From Phreatobacter sp. (lineage in GTDB: Bacteria > Pseudomonadota > Alphaproteobacteria > Rhizobiales > Phreatobacteraceae): a stretch of 64,000 nt of DNA. Below, piece by piece: positions 44,468 to 52,633 of this stretch. Every line of letters starts with the position of its first letter. Position 1 is the first letter of the stretch. The stretch lies in assembly GCF_022843985.1 (NCBI RefSeq), contig NZ_JALHMP010000015.1:35213-99212 (forward strand), read 5' to 3'. The notes under the pieces were generated by a model. The model did not search any database. It was given only the letters and a program-made list of their open reading frames with translations, and was not told where the DNA came from. Both the position numbers and the translations under genes were made by a program.

Positions 44468-44836
44468 ACGCTGCCGACGCCAGTTTGCCCAGTTGGAAGG
44501 CCCGCATCGGTCGCGTGCCTCGGAAGGTGGCAAGCCCCGCCCTGCATGCCTGACCTCCGACCCGCTGACCGTGAGGACGTCAGGCGCCGGGTGACACGTC
44601 ACCGCCATAAGACCCGTGTCGGCCGACCGACGCCTGTGCCGGGGCCAGCTCGCCACGTCACGCCTCGCCGCCGCCGCTCGTCAGAAGCAGCGTCGCGCCA
44701 CCGGGGCACGATATGAGCCGCCTACGTCTGACCGCAGGACGCACCGACCGGCCGACCCCGCCGCCGTCGAGGAACCTCTGACGGGAACCGCGGTTGAGGC
44801 CGCCCTTGGCCAGGGCGGCCTCGTTCCGAGCGGCGC

Positions 44837-45202
44837 TCACCACCACGAGGTGTAGAACACCGTCTTCCCTTCGGCGATGGCTGCTCGCGCCTTCGCGATG
44901 AAGGCGAGGTCGAGATCGATCTCGTCGGGCCGCGAGGTGCCGAAGAAAAACCCCTCGGTGTGCGGCAGAGCCTGATTGCGAAGGTCACGCTCCAGCCGGT
45001 CGATATCCTCGCCGGTCAGCGCGACGTTCACGCAATTGAAGTCGGCGTCGGTGCCGCCCTTGGCGCGGTAGAGCTGTTCCATCCACCCGTGAAGGTCGGG
45101 GTGTTTGCGCCAGTAGGCGAGTTCGGTGGCGTTCTCGGTGGTGAAGTCCACTGCGGCCGCGACGGGCTCGGCGGTGGTGAAGGCGTACATATCCAGTCCC
45201 AT
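44837..45202 (-). CDS. Conserved hypothetical protein (M-G-L-D-M-Y-A-F type)
   Basis: A 121-aa protein with the characteristic start M-G-L-D-M-Y-A-F, a central Y-W-R-K-H-P-D-L-H-G-W-M-E-x-L-Y block and an aromatic end T-V-F-Y-T-S-W-W. I believe similar proteins occur on alphaproteobacterial plasmids and integrative elements, but their function is unknown. An AAAGGAG Shine-Dalgarno is partly buried in a perfect 10-bp hairpin just upstream. Confidence 0.7.
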   Translation of the reverse strand: MGLDMYAFTTAEPVAAAVDFTTENATELAYWRKHPDLHGWMEQLYRAKGGTDADFNCVNVALTGEDIDRLERDLRNQALPHTEGFFFGTSRPDEIDLDLAFIAKARAAIAEGKTVFYTSWW

Positions 45203-45207
45203 GAGGG

Positions 45208-45255
45208 TCTCCTTTCGGTCTTTGGTTGCTCGTCCTGATGGACGCGACCGAAAGG
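45208..45255 (-). promoter_or_regulatory. Shine-Dalgarno-sequestering hairpin (leader D)
   Basis: CCTTTCGGTC (45211-45220) and GACCGAAAGG (45246-45255) are perfect inverse arms with a 25-nt loop. On the mRNA the 3' arm contains most of the AAAGGAGA ribosome site of the gene starting at 45202. It matches the leaders at 44269, 46692 and 59234 in position and logic but not in sequence. Confidence 0.65.
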
Positions 45256-45432
45256 GCGGACGGCATCAGCCACCGCCGTCCTGACCAACACGGGCGGGCT
45301 CGCCCGCTGGCGCGGGCAGGTCATGGACGGCAAGGCGTCGTCCGCCAGGGAAGCGGACTCTCCGAAGGGCGGGCAACGGACCGGGAGATGCTATGGTGAA
45401 CGGGCTGCTGCCTTCAGCGCGGCCGGAATCGG

Positions 45433-45999
45433 ATGCAGAGGATGACCAACATCGAGAACCTGAACCGCCTCATCGCGCGCGGGCTGCCAACCACGGTGGC
45501 GATGGACGTTGACGCCGGGCGGCTCGACGAAGAGTTCGAAGTGGCGTTGTGGACGACGCGTCGCGAGGCCGAGAGCTGGGCGAAGGACGCCGCGAACAGG
45601 TCTGCGACGTTCAAGCCGGTCTGGGATTTCGACCCGTCACGTTTCTACCTGGCGCTCGACGGCGAGAAGCCGGACACCGTCGATGGTGCGGCCCTGACGG
45701 TGGTCGAGGTGACGGTGGGCGAATTGCACGGTGCCCTCCAGCACGGAAGCGGGCGCGACGAAGACCCGTGGGCGGAACGGTATCGGTCGAAGACCGCCGT
45801 GCTCGCCTATCGTTGGGCAATGGGGCTGGCGGTCACGCCGCCGTTGATCCGTCCATGGCAGGGCGAGATCGTCATCGCCGGCGGCATGCATCGTTTGCAT
45901 CTCGCGCGGCACTACGGGGCGCAGTCGATGCCCGTGCTGGTGTGGCGGAAGGAGCTGGACGAGGTGGTAAGTGTTCTACCATCGGCGCGGGCGCCGTAG
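45433..45999 (+). CDS. ParB-like/sulfiredoxin-fold domain protein
   Basis: A 188-aa protein. The late segment I-V-I-A-G-G-M-H-R-L-H-L-A-R-H-Y-G-A-Q-S-M-P-V-L-V resembles the G-x-H-R-x-x-A-A box of ParB-type CTPase domains. The N-terminal half (L-x-R-L-I-A-R-G-L-P-T-T-V-A-M-D-V-D) has no clear family. It is the only plus-strand gene in this minus-strand block, so it may be a separate insertion. The start could also be the ATG at 45442. Confidence 0.55.
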   Translation: MQRMTNIENLNRLIARGLPTTVAMDVDAGRLDEEFEVALWTTRREAESWAKDAANRSATFKPVWDFDPSRFYLALDGEKPDTVDGAALTVVEVTVGELHGALQHGSGRDEDPWAERYRSKTAVLAYRWAMGLAVTPPLIRPWQGEIVIAGGMHRLHLARHYGAQSMPVLVWRKELDEVVSVLPSARAP

Positions 46000-46035
46000 C
46001 GGCCGACCGAAGTGGATGTGCGTGGAAAATCCGCC

Positions 46036-46329
46036 TCAATCGAGGCGGATTTCCAGTTGGTCGATGCCGTTCCAAGGGCGCTCTGTGATGAAATAGCCCA
46101 GCCGGTTGACGAAGTGGCAGCCGGAGAGAAGCCAGAGGCTCTCATCCTCGCCATCGACGATGGTCCAGACGCAGGCCGGATCGGCGGCGGCGACGGCGTC
46201 GAGTTCGGGGCCGAATGTCTCGAACATCAGCCCGTCGAACGGCGCAGCGGGGCGCAGGGTGTTGCGGGCCGGACGGTAGGCGTCGCGCCAGTCGTCGAAG
46301 GTCAGGGTCGTGTCAATCGTGGTCGTCAT
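46036..46329 (-). CDS. Small conserved plasmid-type protein of unknown function
   Basis: A 97-aa protein (M-T-T-T-I-D-T-T-L-T-F-D-D-W-R-D-A-Y-R-P...), with an internal V-W-T-I-V-D-G-E-D-E-S-L-W-L-L-S-G strand pair and C-H-F-V-N-R-L-G-Y-F. No known domain. It follows the DUF736 gene by 68 bp on the same strand and is probably cotranscribed with it. Confidence 0.6.
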   Translation of the reverse strand: MTTTIDTTLTFDDWRDAYRPARNTLRPAAPFDGLMFETFGPELDAVAAADPACVWTIVDGEDESLWLLSGCHFVNRLGYFITERPWNGIDQLEIRLD

Positions 46330-46397
46330 GATCAAAGTCCTTTTGGTGCAATGGTGGAAGGCGACGCCGCCCGCCTCGTCGGCGGGCGGCGGGGTCG

Positions 46398-46691
46398 TCA
46401 GCGGCTCCAGATGAGGGCGAAGCCTTTGTCCTGCTCGACCAGGTTGGCGTAGATCGGGGCGGCGAAGCTCGGGTCGTCCAGCTTGACCGAGATGTACTCG
46501 TTGCCGCCCTTGGAGGTGCGGTGCCAGGCCGCGCCGATCTCGACAGCGCCCGCCTTGACGCGGAAGTCGGGGGCGGCGTCTGCGGTTTTCTCGACGCTGG
46601 TGATCGCGACCTTGGTAGCCTTGACGCCGAGGGTCTGGATGGTGCCGGTGAAGCCGCTGTCGGTCTTGGTGAAGGTGCCGATGGTTGCCAT
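46398..46691 (-). CDS. DUF736 family protein
   Basis: A 97-aa DUF736 protein: M-A-T-I-G-T-F-T-K-T, then the G-F-T-G-T-I-x-T-L strand, W-x-x-T-S-K-G-G-N-E-Y-I-S-V-K-L-D-D-P-S-F and the end strand. DUF736 genes are typical of conjugative plasmids and ICEs of alphaproteobacteria; function unknown. The leader (copy B) folds its GAGGAG ribosome site into a stem, so expression is likely conditional. Confidence 0.9.
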   Translation of the reverse strand: MATIGTFTKTDSGFTGTIQTLGVKATKVAITSVEKTADAAPDFRVKAGAVEIGAAWHRTSKGGNEYISVKLDDPSFAAPIYANLVEQDKGFALIWSR

Positions 46692-46885
46692 GATGTAAGT
46701 CTCCTCTGTTTGGTTCTGGCGGTCGCGCCCATCGCGACCTTTCCATGGTCCATGACGGAGACCGTCAAAGGCCGGACCCGCACCCGGAGGGCGAAGCGAA
46801 GCGGCAGACGGCAAGCGGGCTGTTTCTTGTTTCGCGAGGAATGACCGGAGGTCAGGGGAAGAAACTGACCGCGCGCCGTTGCGGG
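46692..46885 (-). repeat. Structured leader repeat, copy B
   Basis: A block of about 194 bp upstream of DUF736. Outer arms GTCTCC/GGAGAC (46699-46704, 46757-46762) overlap the ribosome site. The inner hairpin is GGTCGCG-CCCAT-CGCGACC (46721-46739), and the distal hairpin TGACC-GGA-GGTCA (46842-46854). The inner stem differs from copy C by a T-A to C-G pair change, so pairing is kept. The rest to 47149 shows no gene. Confidence 0.78.
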
Positions 46886-47149
46886 GACGGGCGACGGGCT
46901 CAGATGTGGCCATGAGAGGAAAGGACGCAGCTGGGCGGCTGATCCGCGCCAAACAGAGGCAAGACGCGCTGGCGACCTCGGCCTACTTCGCCCGACACGC
47001 GGCCAATCGGCCTCCGTCCCCTCACGGCTTCCGGCCAGATCGCGTCACTTGAGCACCGAGAAACCGCCCCGCCCCCTGACGGGAGCGAGGCGGCGTTGTG
47101 GGTCGGTGTTTGGCCGCACCGCCCTCGATGCGGCACACGGGATCTTCGG

Positions 47150-47335
47150 TCAGCTGGGCTTCGACCCGCTTCGGATCGCCCTGACAATCCAGCCGAGGAT
47201 GAGCAGAACGTAGAACAGCCCCAAGGCTGCCAGCGGCGCGACGACCAGCACCGCGATGAAGGCGTCGGCGCTGCCGGTTCGGGTGCTGACGAAGGCGGCG
47301 AGGATGATGAACGCGAGGGTCACGATGATCGGCAT
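47150..47335 (-). CDS. Small membrane protein
   Basis: A 61-aa protein with two hydrophobic segments (I-I-V-T-L-A-F-I-I-L-A-A-F-V and F-I-A-V-L-V-V-A-P-L-A-A-L-G-L-F-Y-V-L-L) and a basic tail. It lies 19 bp after a second small membrane-protein gene on the same strand. Function unknown. Confidence 0.5.
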   Translation of the reverse strand: MPIIVTLAFIILAAFVSTRTGSADAFIAVLVVAPLAALGLFYVLLILGWIVRAIRSGSKPS

Positions 47336-47354
47336 GGCGATGGCTCCCCGACCG

Positions 47355-47543
47355 TCAGGATGACGGCGGCGGACCACGGAACGCAGCCAGCAGCTTGCCG
47401 ATGATCCAGAGCACGATGGCTGTGACGGGAATGACGAAGGGCACGGCGACGATCGTCCAGAGGAAGTTCTCCGGATTGCCCGTGACGTGGGCGATGTAGG
47501 CGGCGAGGACAAAGAGCGCGATTGCGCCAAGGATGGTGGGCAT
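47355..47543 (-). CDS. Small membrane protein
   Basis: A 62-aa protein with two predicted membrane helices (I-L-G-A-I-A-L-F-V-L-A-A-Y-I and W-T-I-V-A-V-P-F-V-I-P-V-T-A-I-V-L-W-I-I). It lies between parB and another small membrane-protein gene, all on the minus strand. No family recognised; an AGGTGTCCC sequence precedes the ATG. Confidence 0.5.
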   Translation of the reverse strand: MPTILGAIALFVLAAYIAHVTGNPENFLWTIVAVPFVIPVTAIVLWIIGKLLAAFRGPPPSS

Positions 47544-47623
47544 GGGACACCTGTTGGATGAGGAATTGACGAAATGAGGAAAGGACGAAGCCCGCCCATG
47601 GCGGGCGGGCCTCGCAGGACGGA

Positions 47624-49471
47624 TCAGGCCGCGTGGGCGGGCTGCACGTCCTCGGCGACGGCGGGCGTGGGGAAACCGTCGCCAACTGCGTCATCGGCCT
47701 CGATCTCGGTCACGTCCTCGGCCTCGGCCATGTCGCCGCCCTCCACCGCGACCCCGCGGAAGCGCATGGCCTCGGGCAGCCACGCATTGGCGCGGGCCTT
47801 CAGGTCGGCGGCGATCAGCTTGTCATCGGCCGCGCAGCGCTCGAAGTGACGGGCAAGGGCAGCGGCCAGCTGCGTCTTGTTGTAGTCCTTCAGCGCCCCG
47901 AGGCGGGTCACCGCGCCCGTCTCCTTGGCGATAGCCTCCAGCTGATCCTTGCGGCGGCGGGTAAGGAACGCCTCGTCGGGGCACCAATGATCCCGCATCG
48001 ACACCCCGAGATCGCTGGCCACGCGGTTGAACAGGCTCGCCCCATCATCGAGCGCGTCCATGTTGCCCTGACCGAAGGTCAGCGTGGTCAGAAGCAGATG
48101 CAGCGCATCGAGCGCGGCATCATCGAGGGCGGTCACGGCCTCGTAAAGCGCGAGCGGCTCCTTCTGGGGGCGCAAGAGCGTCTCCCATGCCCCTTGGTCG
48201 GGCGCGGGATAGCGGCTGGTGAGCGTGCCGGCGATGTCGAGCGCCTCCACCACCGCCTGTGCCGCCCCTTCTACCTTGGCATAGGTTTCGGGCTGGCTGT
48301 CCTCGCCCGCGAAATATCCCAGCGCGGGATGGGCATCGAGACGCGCCCGCGCCGTCCAGTCACAGGCGTTCAGCATCGTCACCACGGCCACCTCCCGCGC
48401 CTTGCGGGGGTTGGCCAGAAGCCCCGCCATGACGGCGAGCGACTTGTGGGCGGCGACCATGCGGATGACCGCGCCCGTGTATTCGGGCTTCTCCTTGGGC
48501 GCGGCGGGATGGTCGGCGGTCTCTTCCGCCACACTCGGGCGCACCTCGCGGCGCGTCAGTCCTTCCCGCACCTCGACACGGCCTGACGGTTTGAAGTGGA
48601 TCACCACCCCGCCCGCCTCGCCCTGCTCGGCATCGGCCTCCCGATACTGCCACCATGCGGCGTAGTTCTCGGTGAGTACGTCCACAAAGGCGGCACCTGC
48701 CTCGCGGTGGTGCGCGGCCAGCGCCTCAACGGCTTCGGTCTGGAGCCGCAGGAACTGCTCGGCATCGTCGAAGACGGTCGCGTCCTCGTCGGCGAACAGG
48801 TCGGACGTGGTCGTGCCCTCGTAGCGTTCCAGCGGAAAGATCGCCAAGGACAGGGCAGGCTTCTCGCCCGTCAGCCAGTCGCGGATGTCGTCGGCATCGT
48901 AGCGATAGCCGCTGTCCAGCCGTTCGATGACGGCGCGCTGCTGCTCGGCATTGCCCAGCGTCAGCGCCTCGGCGGCGGCAAGGGAAATCTCTCCTTCCCG
49001 CACAAGCGCCTTCACCTCGTCGGTGAGGCTCGCCAGCGCCACGCGGCGCTTGACGGTCAAGACCGACACGCCCGCTTTCGCGGCCACGTCCTCAAGGCTG
49101 GCACCCGCGCCCAACAGGGTGGCGAACGCCTCGGCCTCGTCCATGGGCGCAAGCTGCTCCCGCTGGATGTTCTCGACGGTGGCCAGACGCAAAGCGTCGG
49201 CCTCGGTCAGATCGGCGCGCACCTCGACAGGCACAGGATAGTCCTTCCCGATGTCGCCGCGCTCCACCAACAGGGCGAGCGCGCGCCAGCGCCGTTCGCC
49301 CGAGACGATGCGGAACTTCCGCCCGTCGCGGCGCACCACAAGGTTCTGCAACAGGCCGTCGGCCTTGATCGAGGCGGCAAGCCCCTCGATGGCGGCGGCG
49401 TCCATGCTGCGGCGGGGGTTCGCGCCCTCGGTCGGGGCGAGTTTCGAGAAGGGGATGGTTTCGATGGTCAT
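47624..49471 (-). CDS. parB: Large ParB/RepB/Spo0J family partition protein
   Basis: A 615-aa ParB-family protein. The N-terminal CTPase domain has I-V-S-G-E-R-R-W-R-A-L near residue 57 and T-V-E-N-I-Q-R-E-Q-L near 97, followed by the helix-turn-helix (S-L-E-D-V-A-A-K-A-G-V-S-V-L-T-V-K-R-R). The long C-terminal extension of about 400 residues is unlike chromosomal ParB. Its partner ParA lies 13 kb away. Two matching 22-bp palindromes, beside this gene's operon and before parA, are likely binding sites. Confidence 0.85.
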   Translation of the reverse strand: MTIETIPFSKLAPTEGANPRRSMDAAAIEGLAASIKADGLLQNLVVRRDGRKFRIVSGERRWRALALLVERGDIGKDYPVPVEVRADLTEADALRLATVENIQREQLAPMDEAEAFATLLGAGASLEDVAAKAGVSVLTVKRRVALASLTDEVKALVREGEISLAAAEALTLGNAEQQRAVIERLDSGYRYDADDIRDWLTGEKPALSLAIFPLERYEGTTTSDLFADEDATVFDDAEQFLRLQTEAVEALAAHHREAGAAFVDVLTENYAAWWQYREADAEQGEAGGVVIHFKPSGRVEVREGLTRREVRPSVAEETADHPAAPKEKPEYTGAVIRMVAAHKSLAVMAGLLANPRKAREVAVVTMLNACDWTARARLDAHPALGYFAGEDSQPETYAKVEGAAQAVVEALDIAGTLTSRYPAPDQGAWETLLRPQKEPLALYEAVTALDDAALDALHLLLTTLTFGQGNMDALDDGASLFNRVASDLGVSMRDHWCPDEAFLTRRRKDQLEAIAKETGAVTRLGALKDYNKTQLAAALARHFERCAADDKLIAADLKARANAWLPEAMRFRGVAVEGGDMAEAEDVTEIEADDAVGDGFPTPAVAEDVQPAHAA

Positions 49472-49497
49472 GGGTTCGGTTCCTTTCGATGGGGTGA

Positions 49498-49521
49498 GCG
49501 CCCGCGCCGTGACGCGGGCGC
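49498..49521. terminator. Strong hairpin between DUF2958 and parB
   Basis: GCGCCCGCG-CCGTGA-CGCGGGCGC, a perfect 9-bp stem, lies just beyond the DUF2958 stop and before the parB start. There is no T run, so it may attenuate rather than terminate. Confidence 0.45.
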
Positions 49522-49527
49522 GGGGTG

Positions 49528-49890
49528 TCAGGCGCTGATGCGCCCGTGTTCGTTCGCCTCGGCGGCGTAGGCCGTCAGGCTCTTGGTCGGCTTGAAGTGG
49601 AGGTCACGCTCGATGGTCAGCCCAGCGGGGCCACGAATGGCGGCAAGTTCCGAGAGCCGCACGCTGCCCAGTTCAGGGCAACCCATGCCCAAATCACAAA
49701 GGCCAAAAGCGATGTCCTCGTCCTCGGGGTCGATCTCCGAGAGAAGCCACGTCGCGGCTCCCCATGGGCAGAACAGCTTCACCACGGGCCAGAAGTCCTG
49801 GGTGTTGCCGTCATCGGCCATGCGTTCGGCATTGGCGCGACCGTTGGCCAGCATGCGCGCATGCTGGCAATCCGTGAGAAGCGGCATCAT
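49528..49890 (-). CDS. DUF2958 family protein
   Basis: A 120-aa DUF2958 protein (V-K-L-F-C-P-W-G-A-A-T-W-L-L-S-E-I-D-P-E-D-E-D-I-A-F-G-L-C-D-L-G core). It is common on mobile elements of proteobacteria; function unknown. Its ATG overlaps the stop of the 75-aa gene upstream. A perfect parS-like palindrome lies inside its first 16 codons. Confidence 0.85.
   Translation of the reverse strand: MMPLLTDCQHARMLANGRANAERMADDGNTQDFWPVVKLFCPWGAATWLLSEIDPEDEDIAFGLCDLGMGCPELGSVRLSELAAIRGPAGLTIERDLHFKPTKSLTAYAAEANEHGRISA
49844..49870. promoter_or_regulatory. parS-like palindrome 1
   Basis: A perfect 22-bp palindrome, GCCAGCATGCG and its inverse CGCATGCTGGC, at 49847-49868. The same sequence with two changes is at 62747-62768 directly before parA. 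Its place beside parB and its near-identity to the second copy suggest a partition site. Confidence 0.65.
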
Positions 49891-50114
49891 TGCGCGGCCT
49901 TCCGTCCATCATGGTCGGTCAGGCGCATCGTGTCGGTCACCGACACGAAAAGCGGGCGGATGAGGTATTCGCCCGCCTGCTCGGTCACCGCGCAGATGGC
50001 GGCGGCGGGCTGGCCGTCCGCGAAGCAGGAGAACAGGGCGAAGTTGGAAAACCCGCCGCTGGTCAGCGCCTCGAAAGCGCTGCGATGGTCTGGTGTGATG
50101 TTGGTCTGGCTCAT
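49887..50114 (-). CDS. Small hypothetical protein
   Basis: A 75-aa protein (M-S-Q-T-N-I-T-P-D-H-R-S-A-F-E-A-L-T-S-G-G-F...), continuing with F-A-L-F-S-C-F-A-D-G-Q-P-A-A-A-I-C-A-V and ending in a D-R-K-like basic tail. It is translationally coupled to DUF2958 (ATGA overlap). It looks like a plasmid backbone protein of unknown role. Confidence 0.6.
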   Translation of the reverse strand: MSQTNITPDHRSAFEALTSGGFSNFALFSCFADGQPAAAICAVTEQAGEYLIRPLFVSVTDTMRLTDHDGRKAAQ

Positions 50115-50623
50115 GGCCGAAGTCCTCCGTTCAGTCGTTCAAGGCTGCGAAGGACACCCACGCCCCGCGCATTACCCTCTGCCCAGCGGCGAGCGACGAC
50201 AGACGGTGGAGTGCGAGGACGTGCTTGGATTGAACCTGGCGGCGGCGCGCCGACATCCGACGGGCTCCAAGGGAGCCGCCCCGTCAGGGGGCATCCGGCC
50301 AACACGGGAGGGCGGCGTCAGCCGCCCGAATGGAGCGGGCAGGCCGGACGGCGACCTTGGGCAAGCCCGACGGGGTCGGCATAAGCTGGCAGAAGAGGGT
50401 ATCGCGCCAAGGCGCGATCACAGGATCAGCTCCGGCCCGAAGGGCCGTCCGCTGCCGCCGCATCGGGCAGCGTCAGCGCGGGTCCCGATGTGGCGGCGAT
50501 GGGGGCGTTACGGGGCACAGCCCTGTAGAGGGGGTAGTGGAAGACGGCTCGCAGGCTGAAGCGAGGGGGAGACCTCCCCCCAAAGGTTTGTGTCCATGTG
50601 CGTCAGATATTTTTATGCCTTTA
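50115..50623. other. Non-coding stretch before the QueC-like operon
   Basis: About 500 bp with no credible gene. It is rich in GC hairpins (for example GGGCGGCGTCAGCCGCCC near 50312-50330) and contains a weak GTCCT/AGGAC dyad near 50125-50156 that could pair with the ribosome site of the upstream 75-aa gene. Divergent promoters for the two flanking operons must lie here. Confidence 0.4.
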
Positions 50624-50668
50624 TTGACTTTGTCAGATTTTGCTGCGCATAGTGCAGGCATAGGAGGT
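50624..50668 (+). promoter_or_regulatory. Predicted promoter and RBS of the QueC-like operon
   Basis: TTGACT (50624-50629) and CATAGT (50648-50653) with an 18-bp spacer form a near-consensus promoter in a markedly AT-rich patch. TAGGAGGT at 50661-50668 is a strong ribosome site for the ATG at 50673. GTCAGAT occurs twice around the -35 box (50602, 50632), a possible operator for the XRE protein of the operon. Confidence 0.6.
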
Positions 50669-50672
50669 TCCC

Positions 50673-51248
50673 ATGACCGATGGACCGTTCCGGAATCTGA
50701 AGCTGGGAAGCGGCTGGAAACGGCTCGCTGATGCCGTCCAGAACGACGCCAGCTCGACGGCGGAATGCGGCCTGCTGGCAACTGATGGCCTAGTTCGGCA
50801 CCTGGCGACCAAAGAAAACTGCGCCGCGGTGCAAGAGTTGGAAGCCTACACGCAGCAACCGCAGTTGGACTTCGACCCGCGCGCAAAGATCGAAGAAACC
50901 TTCGATGCGCACGAAAAGACCCCCTTCCTCGACACGTTGGAGAAGGAGTTGCTGTATCGGATCGCCGACGGTGCTCGTCCCGCAGAGGCCCTCGACCGCG
51001 CGCTTGACGCTGCTGTCAAAGAAGAAGTCGGCGAAGCACGCAACCGCTTCGAAGAGGAATGCATCCGGCTCCGCGATACCGGCGAAATGAGCCGCGAGGC
51101 TTGCCAGCGTGCGATCGGCAAAACGAACGACGCCTTTGACGCTGTCAACAGTCGGGACGTGTGTGCGGCCATTCGAGAGGGCGACAAGAACGCCTTCAAA
51201 GCCGCGACTGCAAAAAGAGAAGGTCTAGATGAAGGACCCGGTTTGTGA
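50673..51248 (+). CDS. Unknown protein, first gene of the QueC-like operon
   Basis: A 191-aa charged, mostly helical protein with no recognised domain. The N-terminus is M-T-D-G-P-F-R-N-L-K-L-G-S-G-W-K-R-L. The middle is rich in Glu, Ala and Arg, and the C-terminus ends D-E-G-P-G-L. The stop overlaps the next gene's GTG start. In Qat and type IV CBASS systems a QueC-like enzyme is encoded beside a small protein; by analogy this could be the substrate or partner of the enzyme, but that is inference. Confidence 0.7.
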   Translation: MTDGPFRNLKLGSGWKRLADAVQNDASSTAECGLLATDGLVRHLATKENCAAVQELEAYTQQPQLDFDPRAKIEETFDAHEKTPFLDTLEKELLYRIADGARPAEALDRALDAAVKEEVGEARNRFEEECIRLRDTGEMSREACQRAIGKTNDAFDAVNSRDVCAAIREGDKNAFKAATAKREGLDEGPGL

Positions 51249-52633
51249 AGATCCAACGACCAGAAGTAAGTGCCTACGGCTTGACCTTGCACGTCGTGGA
51301 ACAGGGCCGAAAGGTCAATCGGCGTGGCCAAAAGCACTGCCATACCGCCGAGATCGGCAAAGACATCGTCTTCGAGGCCGATGCGCTGGACACCTACAAC
51401 TACGAGGGCTGGAAGCCGATCCACCACGATCTGCTCGTGGTGAGCGCTGCGGTCGAGTACGCGGACCGCCGGTGCGGACGCCGCATCGGCAAGTGGTCGC
51501 GAAACCTGCGCATAACCGTTCCGGTATCGGAGCTTGAGACTTGGCGCCGAAAGGACGTGGCGGACCGGCTCCACGGCGCCTTGCGCCACCTGACCGGGGA
51601 CGCCTGGGAGATTTCCTTCGTGAAGTGGGAGGGCGCGGCCATTGTCGGCGCGCGCCAGCGCTCGCTTGGCTTCGGAACCGATCGGCAGTTCGTCATCGCC
51701 TACTCGGACGGGCTGGATTCACGCTGCGTGGCGAAGCTGTGCGGGGGCATCGGGGCGGCGGTATGCGTGCGGGTGACGAAGAACAAGCACGCCCTCAAGA
51801 AGGGCGATGAGCCTTTCGATCAGATCCCGTTCAAGGTTCATGTGCCGTCGTCGCGCGAAAGCAGCGTCCGTTCTCGGGGCTTCAAGTTCGCGGCGATCAC
51901 GGCCATCGCCGCGCACCTGACGGGGCTGGAGCGGATCGTCGTTCCTGAAAGCGGCCAAGGCGCGCTCGGACCGGTGCTACTGCCACTGCACAACGTCTAT
52001 GCGGATTATCGCAATCACCCGACGTACTTCCGGAAGATGGAACAGTTCATCAAGGCGGTGCTGGGGCACGCCGTTCGCTACGAACAGCCGCGTCTCTGGG
52101 CGACAAAGGGCGAGACGGTCGAAGCGTATCGCCGGTCGACAAACGAGCCGGTCGACGAGTTGTTCGAGACGCGGTCGTGCTGGCAGCAGCGGTGGAACGC
52201 AAAGACTGGGGGGCGGCTTCGCCAGTGCGGATTGTGCGCCGCCTGCCTGCTCCGTCGCATGAGCATGCATGCGGCGGGCATCACGGAGCCTGCGGATACC
52301 TATGTCATCGCCGACCTCACCGTGCCCGAGTTTTCGATGGCGCTCCCGAAAGGAAAAGTGCGCCTGAGCGGCACGATGGTCGAGTACGGCAGCGTCGGCG
52401 CGCGGCACCTGCAACAGCTCGCGGACATGGCAGCGCTGCCCGATGAGCGTCTGAGACGCCATGCCTTCGAGATCGCCCAGGCCACGGGCGAGCCGGAGGC
52501 GCAAACACTGGGAAGGTTGAGGACCATGCTGGTGGCTCACGCGAAGGAATGGCGCGCCTTCATGGCCGCCCAAGGAGAACAAAGCTTCCTGAGAAGCTGG
52601 ACGGAGGGAGGACGCAATGGCCGATCTAAATGA
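51245..52633 (+). CDS. QueC-like PP-loop enzyme (QatC/Cap9-like)
   Basis: A 462-aa protein. A PP-loop ATP-binding motif Y-S-D-G-L-D-S is at 153-159, where QueC has S-G-G-x-D-S. A zinc site is formed by C312 and C328-G-L-C-A-A-C334, as in 7-cyano-7-deazaguanine synthase. QueC is about 230 aa, so this form has an extra N-terminal domain of about 150 residues and a C-terminal tail of about 110. Long QueC-like proteins occur in Qat and type IV CBASS defence operons, but QatA, QatD and CD-NTase genes are missing here. The GTG start overlaps the previous stop. Confidence 0.82.
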   Translation: MKIQRPEVSAYGLTLHVVEQGRKVNRRGQKHCHTAEIGKDIVFEADALDTYNYEGWKPIHHDLLVVSAAVEYADRRCGRRIGKWSRNLRITVPVSELETWRRKDVADRLHGALRHLTGDAWEISFVKWEGAAIVGARQRSLGFGTDRQFVIAYSDGLDSRCVAKLCGGIGAAVCVRVTKNKHALKKGDEPFDQIPFKVHVPSSRESSVRSRGFKFAAITAIAAHLTGLERIVVPESGQGALGPVLLPLHNVYADYRNHPTYFRKMEQFIKAVLGHAVRYEQPRLWATKGETVEAYRRSTNEPVDELFETRSCWQQRWNAKTGGRLRQCGLCAACLLRRMSMHAAGITEPADTYVIADLTVPEFSMALPKGKVRLSGTMVEYGSVGARHLQQLADMAALPDERLRRHAFEIAQATGEPEAQTLGRLRTMLVAHAKEWRAFMAAQGEQSFLRSWTEGGRNGRSK